A DNA stretch of 7,534 bases, from NCBI RefSeq assembly GCF_937912035.1, contig NZ_CALDPF010000008.1, positions 1 through 7,534 of the forward strand, read 5' to 3'. Numbering within the stretch: the first letter of the stretch is position 1; each line of letters starts with the position of its first letter. This document shows positions 1 through 7,184 of this stretch, piece by piece. A model generated the notes under the pieces. It worked only from the letters and a program-made list of their open reading frames with translations, made no database searches and was not told the origin of the DNA. Position numbers and translations under genes: made by a program. The DNA comes from an uncultured Bacteroides sp. Its GTDB lineage: Bacteria; Bacteroidota; Bacteroidia; Bacteroidales; Bacteroidaceae.

Positions 1-922
1 CGGCAGAGAACGGAGGATTTGCAACCACTGCATCGAACTGCATATCATCGAATGCGTCCCATTCAAGCGTATCGCCATTCTCTATTTTGAAGCTGCTGAA
101 TCGGATACCGTGCAGCAACATATTCATTCGGGCAAGGTTGTAAGTAGTCGGATTTTTCTCCTGTCCATAGATATATGCCGCCTTACCGATACTTGCTGCA
201 CGGAGCAATAGTGAACCACTACCGCAAGTAGGGTCGTAAACATTACGCAAACGGTTATGCCCAAGAGTAACAATCTCCGCCAATATGCGGCTGACCTCTT
301 GCGGAGTATAGAACTCACCGGCTTTCTTGCCTGCACCGGCAGCAAACTGACTGATCATATACTCATAAGCATCGCCCAAAATATCAATCTCCTGAGAGGC
401 CTCCACTCCGAATTTTATATCATCAAGTGCAAGCAGAACATTGCTTATAAGCGTATTCTTGTCATCGGTTGTCTTTCCGAGCTTAGGGGAAGCAAGGTCA
501 ATATCCGAAAACAGACCACCAAAATCCTCTTCGCTGTCACGTCCGAGCGTACTATCCTCAATGCGTTTCAATGAGCGTTCCAGCATCGGAAGGATATTTT
601 CTTTCCGCTTGATAGTTTCGATTACAGACGAAAACAAGAATTTCGGTTCAATGAAATAGCCTATATTTTCCAAGCATTGGTTCTTGACCTCTTCCTGCAA
701 TTCCGCAGCATCCGAATCGGTCATTTCCCATAATTCCTTGAATGTAACTTCATCATCCTCCAATGCACTGTTGGCGTATGTTTCTATCTTCTCCGACAGG
801 TATTTATAGAAAATGAATCCCAAAGTAAAATACATAAAATCGCTTGCCGACATATTGCCGCGCAAACGGTTTGCGACCGCCCAAAGCTGGTCACGGAGTT
901 TCTGTTGCAGTTCTTCACTCAT
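1..922 (-). CDS. hsdM: Type I restriction-modification system, modification subunit HsdM (partial, C-terminus beyond the left edge)
   Basis: This is an N6-adenine DNA methyltransferase subunit of a type I restriction system, which works with HsdS for target recognition and HsdR for cleavage. I translated the minus strand from the ATG at 922-920 and found an open frame of 307 codons running off the window. Residues 1-45 form the typical HsdM helical start (DQLWAVANRLRG, then ASDFMYFTLGFIFYKYLSE). The entry to the methylase domain is EFYTP at about 203-207. The SAM-binding motif I is DPTCGSG at 230-236, and the catalytic motif IV is NPPF at 302-305. HsdM proteins usually have about 500 residues, so roughly 200 C-terminal residues lie outside. 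The start is supported by family alignment and by an AAGGA sequence overlapping the stop codon of the upstream gene, only 4 bases away, which suggests translational coupling. No frameshift is seen. Product assignment is secure. Target specificity cannot be read because hsdS is not in the window. Confidence 0.96.
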   Translation of the reverse strand, partial: MSEELQQKLRDQLWAVANRLRGNMSASDFMYFTLGFIFYKYLSEKIETYANSALEDDEVTFKELWEMTDSDAAELQEEVKNQCLENIGYFIEPKFLFSSVIETIKRKENILPMLERSLKRIEDSTLGRDSEEDFGGLFSDIDLASPKLGKTTDDKNTLISNVLLALDDIKFGVEASQEIDILGDAYEYMISQFAAGAGKKAGEFYTPQEVSRILAEIVTLGHNRLRNVYDPTCGSGSLLLRAASIGKAAYIYGQEKNPTTYNLARMNMLLHGIRFSSFKIENGDTLEWDAFDDMQFDAVVANPPFSA

Positions 923-926
923 ATCC

Positions 927-1631
927 TTATTGCTCTATATTATTCTGTATTACATCACTTTCCGGCAATGGTATATTGCTTTCAATTATACTTCTCAGGT
1001 CATCCAGCACTTTCCCTTTATATGAGAAATATTTTGCCCCTTGATATGCACCCGATGTATTTCGTTTCTCTTCCGGCATAAACGTACCGACAAAAGGGGA
1101 CAATTTATAAATACGACCTTCGTATTCAACGGAATCATCGCTTGCTACCTTGACTTCCGTATCCGTAGGAATAAAGGTAACACATTCCCCTATTTTAATA
1201 CCGACCATGCTGAATTTGAAACGTCCTCGCTTTACGGTTCGTTTCTGCACGACAGGCAATGAATCTTTTTCGTTATGACAAACCGGTTTATTATCTACAT
1301 AGACCGTAACAACCGCATCATCAATCATCTTGGCTATGTCATTGAATATATCCAAAGCTATTTGAGGCGGTACATTGAAAAACTCCCGATTCTGACGAAT
1401 ACGCAAATCCGTCAACCGATCAATAGTCTTGTGTACATGCTTTTCAACATCGTTATATTTGACCGTCTGAATGGTTGCATAAATCTCAAAAGGCAACAGA
1501 ACAGCCGTGTTGTCAAGTTCCTTGGAACGTATATCTACAGGCCGCGCACTTTTACCGATCTTGACCCAATCCTCACGAAAACTTGGATTAGTCAAGATAT
1601 ACACATATCCGGGTTCATTTGTCTTTACCAT
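927..1631 (-). CDS. GIY-YIG (T5orf172-type) nuclease-family protein with a C-terminal RAMA-like domain, within the type I operon
   Basis: This 234-residue protein has a GIY-YIG endonuclease-like domain of the T5orf172/MUG113 kind at about residues 8-100. The GIY equivalent is GYVY (8-11) and the YIG equivalent is VKIG (23-26). Next come a helix containing Arg35, the family's Glu-x3-His pattern (E63, H67), and REFF (82-85), whose Glu83 is the likely metal ligand. A linker with basic residues (129-138) leads to a second domain at about 138-212 that looks beta-rich and ends in an aromatic segment (YQGAKYFSYKGK) followed by LDDLR. I compare this with RAMA, a domain linked to adenine methylases and thought to read DNA, but only by pattern. 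The gene starts 13 bases after hsdR and stops 4 bases before hsdM, so it is co-transcribed with them. It is not a core HsdRMS subunit; an accessory role in DNA cleavage or methylation sensing is inference. Nuclease activity is not proven by sequence. Confidence 0.88.
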   Translation of the reverse strand: MVKTNEPGYVYILTNPSFREDWVKIGKSARPVDIRSKELDNTAVLLPFEIYATIQTVKYNDVEKHVHKTIDRLTDLRIRQNREFFNVPPQIALDIFNDIAKMIDDAVVTVYVDNKPVCHNEKDSLPVVQKRTVKRGRFKFSMVGIKIGECVTFIPTDTEVKVASDDSVEYEGRIYKLSPFVGTFMPEEKRNTSGAYQGAKYFSYKGKVLDDLRSIIESNIPLPESDVIQNNIEQ

Positions 1632-1644
1632 ATCAGTATTTCTT

Positions 1645-4473
1645 TTAATCCCAACTGAAAGTGCGTATGATATTACGCAATCTGTCTAAAATCCTCGTCA
1701 ACGCCTTTCTCGTCTTTATCAATCCGAGATGCTTCTCTTTCAATGCTTTTTGTATGATTTCCGGCTGCTCTTTTTGCAGGTAGTCATATTCTTTGAGGAA
1801 GTGATTCAATACCGATGACGATATTTCCTCTTCCTTAGCCAATGAGTTGACGGCATTTTCTCGCTCAACGGCAATATAGTGGTTCAACCGTTCTTCCAAA
1901 TCGCTTGTACCGTCAGCTTTACCTCGCTGAATCATGAAGTTTTCCTTATCGTCATCCACATTCTTTTGAATGAAACCATCGATAAGTTTGGCTTTGCTGC
2001 GCATTTCTGCGTCTTTAATCATCGTATCAATGATATTCTGACGGCGTTCTGCGTAATCGGCACTATATGGGTCAAGTTCTGCAATGAGTTCAAGGATATA
2101 TGCCACATTGATAATGTCGCTATGTAGGAGTTCAAGGCAGAAATCCACATCACCGAGGTCTCCGTCATCCGGAACATCTGTATCATCATCCGGTTTGGGT
2201 GACGGTGCTGGATCAACGAGTGCAAAAGTATCATGGATATCAAGATACTTACTTCTGAAATCCATAAATTGCTGTTCCGTCATGCCGAGATCATCAGACT
2301 CTTCATTATAATCCTCGTATATCTGTATTTCAGCATGTTTACGGATAATATCACGGAACGCCAAAACAAACTCTTTCTTAGCTTTTTCACTCTGCAAAAG
2401 GTCTATGCAATTTGTATCCGGATATTTCTTCAAAAAATTGGTAGCAAGCTCCTTGTATTCCTGTTTGACTTCTTCAAACGGAGGTCGCACTATTTCTTCC
2501 GGATTGTTACTGTTGCTGAACAATTTGATAGCGGTATCAACATTGCTTTTCAAATCACGGAAACACACAATCTTTCCGAAGCGTTTCTTTTCATTCAGCA
2601 CACGGTTTGTCCGGCTGAATGCCTGCAACAAGCCGTGGTATTCCATATTCTTGTCTACATAAAGCGTATTGAGTTTCTTGCTGTCAAAACCGGTAAGGAA
2701 CATTCCGACGACCAGACAAAGATCAAGCGGCTTCATATCAGCTCGCTTCTTTTTCATACGCAGGTTAATGTCATCATAATATGCACGGAAGTTCTCTGTC
2801 GTAAACGATGTCCCGAACATTTCATTGTAGTCATCCATGATGGCTTGCAGTTCATCAACCTCACCGGCACTGTCATTCAGATAAGAACCTGTACCCATTC
2901 CTGTCAGATCATCATCTTGACTTCCATTGGCTGCATAAGTAAAAACTGCACCTATACGAATCTTGGGATTCAGTTCCTTGAATATCTTGTAATAACGGAT
3001 AAGCATCGGTACGGACTGTACAGCAAACAATGCATCGAACTCTCCGTCAAATGTTGACTTATTGAAATTATTAAGGATGAATTTGGCGATTTCCGTCATG
3101 CGATTGGCACTGCCGTTCTGCACTTCCTCACTGCCATGATAATATTCTACAAGGAAACCGAGAACATTTTCATCGGCAATGGCATCTTTAATCAGATAAC
3201 GATGTAGACAGTTGCCGAACACCTCTTTGGTCGTATGCCCATCAACTGCATTCTCTGTAAAAATAGGAGTTCCAGTAAATCCGAATATCTGGGCATTATC
3301 GAAGAATTGCATAATCTTCTTATGACTCTCCCCAAAGTGGCTGCGGTGGCACTCATCGAATATCATCACGATACGAGAATGGCGTATCGAATCAATCTTG
3401 CTGCTATACCAAGTTTTGCTTACGGCAGCATTGAGTTTCTGAATGGTGGTAATGATTATCTTGGAGTTGCTATGCAAGCGTTTTACCAGTTCATCCGTAT
3501 TGTCCGTACCGTCAACGGCTCCCGGTTCGAAGGCCTCGTATTCTGACTGGGTTTGTGTATCAAGGTCATGGCGGTCAACAACGAACATTACCTTATCTAC
3601 ATCATCCAACTCCGAAACGAGCTGTGCTGTCTTGAATGAAGTCAATGTCTTTCCTGCTCCTGTTGTATGCCAGATATAACCGTTATCATTGGAGTTCTGC
3701 ACCCGATCCAATATCTTTTCTACAGCATAGAACTGGTATGGGCGCAACACCATCAAACACTTATCACCTTCATGCAATACAATATATTTCCCGATAATCT
3801 TGCCGAGCGTACACTTTTCCAAGAAAAATACAGCAAACTTATCCAGTTCATTGAACGGCAGATTCGCCGTATCCGTCCAGTTAAATGTAAACTTATATCC
3901 GCCATTGGGATTGTTGGCAAAATAGCGAGTATTTACGCCATTGGAGATAACAAACAGCTGAATATAGTCGAACAGCCCATGAAAGGATGTCTTATGATAA
4001 CGTTGAATCTGATTGTATGCCTGCTTGAGTTCTACACCCCTACGTTTCAATTCAATCTGAACCAGAGGGAGGCCATTGATAAGAATCGTTACATCATAGC
4101 GACACTTTTTTCGTCCCTCCACCGTAATCTGGTTCGAAACCTGAAACTCGTTCTGACACCATTGGGTACGATTAAGGAATTCTACCCAAATGCGCTGTCC
4201 GTTAGCAGTATCAAGAGGATATAGGTCACGAAGTTTCTTTGCCTTTTCAAAGCGAGTACCACCTTCAAGATATATCACTATCTTCTCAAACTCTTCATCC
4301 GTAAATGAGTTACGACCAACTTCCGCCAATTGTTTCTTGTTGTGAATTTCCAACTGCCGTTTGAAATTGGCATAAAGATTGTCTTCTTCAGTAATCTGGA
4401 CATATTCGTAGCCCATTTGCCGAAGTGTGGCTATAAGTCCAGCTTCCAATGCCGCTTCGCTCTGTATTGACAT
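1645..4473 (-). CDS. hsdR: Type I restriction endonuclease, restriction/translocation subunit HsdR
   Basis: This is the ATP-dependent translocase and endonuclease subunit of a type I system, which pumps DNA and cleaves far from the recognition site. The protein has 942 residues, a normal length. The N-terminal PD-(D/E)xK nuclease shows D127, E141 and K143 (IELK), followed by the QxxxY motif (Q155 to Y159) characteristic of HsdR. The SF2 helicase motor shows Walker A TTGAGKT (270-276), the DEAD-box-like DECH (373-376), motif III GFTGTP (398-403), motif V MFLTGFDS (591-598) and motif VI QAFSRTNR (617-624). An acidic, proline-rich linker at about 754-778 precedes a helical C-terminal region resembling the EcoR124 (type IC) C-terminal domain. 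All catalytic motifs are intact, so it should be functional. The ATG start fits the family's N-terminus. It follows the XRE regulator by 43 bases and precedes the GIY-YIG gene by 13. Confidence 0.97.
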   Translation of the reverse strand: MSIQSEAALEAGLIATLRQMGYEYVQITEEDNLYANFKRQLEIHNKKQLAEVGRNSFTDEEFEKIVIYLEGGTRFEKAKKLRDLYPLDTANGQRIWVEFLNRTQWCQNEFQVSNQITVEGRKKCRYDVTILINGLPLVQIELKRRGVELKQAYNQIQRYHKTSFHGLFDYIQLFVISNGVNTRYFANNPNGGYKFTFNWTDTANLPFNELDKFAVFFLEKCTLGKIIGKYIVLHEGDKCLMVLRPYQFYAVEKILDRVQNSNDNGYIWHTTGAGKTLTSFKTAQLVSELDDVDKVMFVVDRHDLDTQTQSEYEAFEPGAVDGTDNTDELVKRLHSNSKIIITTIQKLNAAVSKTWYSSKIDSIRHSRIVMIFDECHRSHFGESHKKIMQFFDNAQIFGFTGTPIFTENAVDGHTTKEVFGNCLHRYLIKDAIADENVLGFLVEYYHGSEEVQNGSANRMTEIAKFILNNFNKSTFDGEFDALFAVQSVPMLIRYYKIFKELNPKIRIGAVFTYAANGSQDDDLTGMGTGSYLNDSAGEVDELQAIMDDYNEMFGTSFTTENFRAYYDDINLRMKKKRADMKPLDLCLVVGMFLTGFDSKKLNTLYVDKNMEYHGLLQAFSRTNRVLNEKKRFGKIVCFRDLKSNVDTAIKLFSNSNNPEEIVRPPFEEVKQEYKELATNFLKKYPDTNCIDLLQSEKAKKEFVLAFRDIIRKHAEIQIYEDYNEESDDLGMTEQQFMDFRSKYLDIHDTFALVDPAPSPKPDDDTDVPDDGDLGDVDFCLELLHSDIINVAYILELIAELDPYSADYAERRQNIIDTMIKDAEMRSKAKLIDGFIQKNVDDDKENFMIQRGKADGTSDLEERLNHYIAVERENAVNSLAKEEEISSSVLNHFLKEYDYLQKEQPEIIQKALKEKHLGLIKTRKALTRILDRLRNIIRTFSWD

Positions 4474-4480
4474 ATTCTTG

Positions 4481-4489
4481 TGCCCTATT
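4481..4489 (-). promoter_or_regulatory. Possible regulator half-site before hsdR (repeat of an operator arm)
   Basis: The nine bases TGCCCTATT recur exactly at 4802-4810, within the inverted repeat before the XRE gene. On the coding strand this is AATAGGGCA, centred about 12 bases upstream of the hsdR ATG. No matching second arm is present here. It may be a lower-affinity binding site for the XRE protein, giving separate control of hsdR, or simply a purine-rich ribosome-binding segment. This is inference from a short repeat. Confidence 0.3.
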
Positions 4490-4516
4490 ATGGTATTATT
4501 ACTTATTTATTCCGGC

Positions 4517-4789
4517 TTACAATATTTTGATACCTAATGCATTTTCTATCTTGCACAAGGTTTCCAATGACAAATTCTCGCGACCTTTCAACACCTTGGA
4601 AACATATTGCTGAGTGCAATTCATCTTCTCGGCCAACGCTCGTTGTGTCATGCTAAGTTCTCCCATTCGGTTCGACATGATTGCTGCTATAGCCTGCGAA
4701 TGGCAAACCCAATCTTTGCTTTTGCATTCCACCGTTTCCTCTTTTACTTCCAATGCGTTGCCTATCTTTTCTTCTGCCATTATATGCAT
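4517..4789 (-). CDS. XRE-family helix-turn-helix transcriptional regulator (probable controller of the restriction operon)
   Basis: This is a small DNA-binding protein of 90 residues from the ATG at 4789. The Cro/C1-type helix-turn-helix occupies the C-terminal half: a first helix ending near SMTQRALAEKMN, a turn, and the recognition helix QQYVSKVLKG, followed by the family's closing segment LSLETLCKIENALG. The N-terminal 40 residues are charged and unassigned. Three in-frame starts are possible: TTG 4792, ATG 4789 and ATG 4780. I chose 4789 because an AAAGG sequence lies about eight bases upstream; 4780 (product starting MAEEKI) is nearly as plausible. The gene is first in the restriction cluster and has its own promoter and an overlapping inverted repeat, so autoregulation like that of restriction controller proteins is likely. 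The alternative is an orphan antitoxin-type XRE protein, but no partner toxin is adjacent. Confidence 0.87.
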   Translation of the reverse strand: MHIMAEEKIGNALEVKEETVECKSKDWVCHSQAIAAIMSNRMGELSMTQRALAEKMNCTQQYVSKVLKGRENLSLETLCKIENALGIKIL

Positions 4790-4799
4790 CAAAAATACC

Positions 4800-4821
4800 T
4801 TTGCCCTATTTTGTAGGCAAA
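4800..4821. promoter_or_regulatory. Inverted repeat, candidate operator of the XRE regulator
   Basis: On the plus strand the arms are TTTGCCCTA (4800-4808) and TAGGCAAA (4814-4821), separated by TTTTG. The arms pair except for one extra C. The repeat overlaps the end of the -7 promoter element and the expected transcription start, where a bound repressor would block transcription. Its size suits a dimeric XRE protein. The symmetry is seen directly; the binding protein is inferred from position. Confidence 0.5.
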
Positions 4822-4850
4822 AGTACTATAAATAATTGAGACGGCACAAC
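4818..4850 (-). promoter_or_regulatory. Bacteroides-type promoter of the XRE/hsdR/GIY-YIG/hsdM operon
   Basis: The coding strand reads TACTTTTG at 4825-4818, an exact match to the Bacteroidota -7 consensus TAnnTTTG recognised by the housekeeping sigma factor. A GTTG at 4850-4847 is an imperfect -33 element (consensus TTTG), 21 bases upstream, close to the usual spacing. Transcription would begin near 4811, leaving a leader of about 20 bases before the XRE start. No equally good promoter was found in the short gaps between the downstream genes. Confidence 0.55.
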
Positions 4851-4861
4851 TTTCAGGTTGT
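4846..4861. repeat. Short perfect inverted repeat upstream of the XRE promoter
   Basis: ACAAC (4846-4850) and GTTGT (4857-4861) flank a six-base spacer. The repeat touches the weak -33 element. It lacks a following T-run on the minus strand, so it is not a convincing terminator for the gene ending at 4933. It may be a second regulatory site or chance. Confidence 0.25.
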
Positions 4862-4932
4862 TTATTGACAAGTAACTAAATTTAAATCGCCATACTATTT
4901 TTGATCATTAAGTTGGAATCATTACCCTAGCA

Positions 4933-7155
4933 CTATTTTTCATGCATATAGTCTTCAAAACTAATTGGTTTATAACAATCAGGAATTTTCACCAACTTCT
5001 TTTTGTTGACAACGAATGAAGGATTGTAATGCCAATTATAAAAATTTGAAATAGTAAAGTAATTAAATAGTGCAAGAATGAACGTTATCACAAAAGAAAT
5101 GGGTTTGAAATTACAAAAATCATTAATCACTTGTACTGTATCATCTGCAGCAACAAAATAGTAATAAGACATTGCCCCTAACGTAATAATCATTATGAAC
5201 AAACCAACTACAAATAAAGTTGTAGAACGAGTTTTTGATTTTGCAATTTCATAATCAAGAATTTTTTCTTTTTGTTCTGCTCGTTGTTTATTTTCTTGCT
5301 CCCATAAATTCTTGATTTTCATCTCAAATATCTCCTTTTCCTTTTTTATACCTTCTTTCTCTGAAACAAGTTGATCTTTGTCTGCTTTTAGAACTTCATT
5401 TTCTTGGTATATAATTTTTTCACTATTTTTTAACTCGGCTTCTTTGCTTTCAAGTTCGTGCATACGTTCATTATACTTTTGTTGCATTTTTACTTGATTA
5501 TCCTTAATTTCTTTTATCTCACCTTGAAGCATTTGAAATAGATTATCAAATTTTTGGGCACGATTTACCTCAATTTGCTCCTGCCGCATAGATTCATCTT
5601 TGACCCTTGCCGCAAATGCAGCCTCATCTTTATGTGCAAGTTCATTAAGCTCTTGCACATCTTTTATTTGCCTGCTTGCGATACGAGTTGATAAGTTAAC
5701 AACATCCCTATCCGTAATTTTATAGATTTCGCGATATTTTTGGATATTATCATCTAATTCTTTAATAATCCTTGCTTTAGGCAAAGATGAATTTAAAGTA
5801 TATGAAACTAAAGATGTTATCCCCATTGTAGCAACATCATCACTAGTAATATCAATTGTCGGATTACTCAACCAAAGAATATTTAACAAGTCATCTACTT
5901 TAATAATTTCTGGCTGATGCTTCTTGCAGCTATATAAATCCTTATACTCTGTATCCGAATAATCATTATCATGACTTATCGCATTATTGACAAACCAACA
6001 GTTAACTTTACCAAACTCTTGGATATACTTTTCCCCTCGCTTCTCCCTAACATAAACCAAAGCCATAGCATCATGCAAGGCTGCTTTGTCCGTATTTCTA
6101 TATTTGCGAATTATAGAAAATTCCTTGCTAAATTTCGCCTTTCCTTGCCATTGTTTTGTTTGTGGTATAACATGGAATTTGAAGTGATTAACAAGTGTAT
6201 CCTCTAAATTATCCGATATTCTATTTAAATCCGTGCTAGATAAGTGTCTTCTATCGCAAGCATTATAAATATCTTCACGATTTATATTTTTAGCAATAAT
6301 TGCACTGCTTAAATTTGTAGATTTAAATAACAACAATGCCTGAATCTCCTCTATTGTATCTTTCAGAACTGTAAACTTATAACCTAATTTTCGGCTTACG
6401 TCTATAAGAGTATTACAAGTTTCGGTTGATTCTGGAGTATTTAAATCCAAGAGGCTAATAATGAAATTTGTATCTAATAATAGTTCAACATTCATATTGG
6501 CATCAGACGGCTGATAGTCCAAATAACATGAAAGCATTGAACCCAAATAAATATCACGAATCTTTTCAAAAATCTCAGGGACTTGTTTAAATGTATCAAT
6601 AAATTGCGCTATAAGAACATTGTGAGAAGAATCTATCGTAGCTTCACTACTACCATTTGCCAAATAATATGATATCTCACTACGATTTTGTTCTACAAAC
6701 TTAAATAAATCAACGTCATTATTTGTAGTACCTACATTATACGCTTTACAAAAAGTTTTAAACATATGCACAACTTTCGCCACATCCTCTTTACCTTTTT
6801 GTATCAATTCAGAGTAGTCTTCAAATATAAATTTATCAATCCAAAATGAGCCATCATTAAATATCCGCATGTCCTCACGACCATTCGTCTTATTTATTTC
6901 TGAAGCAATAACTTTTAAAATATTATTTAAGACGGATATAGGAATGACCAATGAAAACTTTTTCTCAATAGCATCAGTAATTTCTTTCATGCTATTTCCC
7001 TTCACCACTCCTAATGGATATAGTTCAGATAGTGCATTTTTTACTATAGGAATAAAAATATCTAATGGACCATGAGCTAATGTCCCTTTATCATAGATAT
7101 GTGCAAGCACACTATAAGCTATGGCACGATTTTGATAATTCAGTGTTTCAGGCAT
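4933..7155 (-). CDS. Uncharacterised membrane-anchored protein: helical N-terminal region, PIN-like nuclease domain, coiled coil, two membrane helices
   Basis: I do not recognise this 740-residue protein as a named family. Residues 1-110 are helical and may contain a winged-helix-like fold (MKEITDAIEKKF, then IPISVLNNIL). A PIN-like domain spans about 222-395: LLLDTNFIISLL carries Asp228, KDTIEEI carries Glu269/Glu270, and DKAALHDAMAL carries Asp356 and Asp362; the closing strand WFVNN has Asn where many PIN domains have Asp. Residues about 500-640 form a long, highly charged coiled coil. Two hydrophobic helices follow (645-669 and 685-706), joined by an acidic loop and flanked by basic residues (KSKTR before, NKKKLVK after), so both ends should be cytoplasmic. 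Tandem TAG stops end it. It begins 30 bases after the DUF234 ATPase gene but is much more AT-rich than its neighbours, a sign of separate acquisition. A membrane-tethered RNase or DNase with a defence role is a reasonable inference. Regulation is unclear: no exact TAnnTTTG was found upstream. Confidence 0.85.
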   Translation of the reverse strand: MPETLNYQNRAIAYSVLAHIYDKGTLAHGPLDIFIPIVKNALSELYPLGVVKGNSMKEITDAIEKKFSLVIPISVLNNILKVIASEINKTNGREDMRIFNDGSFWIDKFIFEDYSELIQKGKEDVAKVVHMFKTFCKAYNVGTTNNDVDLFKFVEQNRSEISYYLANGSSEATIDSSHNVLIAQFIDTFKQVPEIFEKIRDIYLGSMLSCYLDYQPSDANMNVELLLDTNFIISLLDLNTPESTETCNTLIDVSRKLGYKFTVLKDTIEEIQALLLFKSTNLSSAIIAKNINREDIYNACDRRHLSSTDLNRISDNLEDTLVNHFKFHVIPQTKQWQGKAKFSKEFSIIRKYRNTDKAALHDAMALVYVREKRGEKYIQEFGKVNCWFVNNAISHDNDYSDTEYKDLYSCKKHQPEIIKVDDLLNILWLSNPTIDITSDDVATMGITSLVSYTLNSSLPKARIIKELDDNIQKYREIYKITDRDVVNLSTRIASRQIKDVQELNELAHKDEAAFAARVKDESMRQEQIEVNRAQKFDNLFQMLQGEIKEIKDNQVKMQQKYNERMHELESKEAELKNSEKIIYQENEVLKADKDQLVSEKEGIKKEKEIFEMKIKNLWEQENKQRAEQKEKILDYEIAKSKTRSTTLFVVGLFIMIITLGAMSYYYFVAADDTVQVINDFCNFKPISFVITFILALFNYFTISNFYNWHYNPSFVVNKKKLVKIPDCYKPISFEDYMHEK

Positions 7156-7184
7156 AAAATTTATACAGTAAAGCTAATTAAACA

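Noticed and set aside
124..345. Short minus-strand frame with a hydrophobic stretch, possible small membrane protein
   Set aside because: It overlaps the hsdM methylase core in another frame. The HsdM motifs DPTCGSG and NPPF show which frame is coding.
1275..1658. Plus-strand open frame of 127 codons
   Set aside because: It is antisense to the GIY-YIG domain, whose motifs read clearly on the minus strand.
2233..3057. Plus-strand open frame of 274 codons opposite hsdR
   Set aside because: It is entirely antisense to the conserved helicase and C-terminal parts of hsdR, and its translation shows no recognisable domain. It is a shadow of hsdR codon structure.
3667..4224. Plus-strand open frame of 185 codons
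   Set aside because: It lies opposite the nuclease and motor region of hsdR, which has intact motifs throughout, and its product has no family features.
4793..4932. Rho-independent terminator after the 740-residue gene
   Set aside because: The only inverted repeat (4846-4861) has a five-base stem and no T-run on the coding strand.
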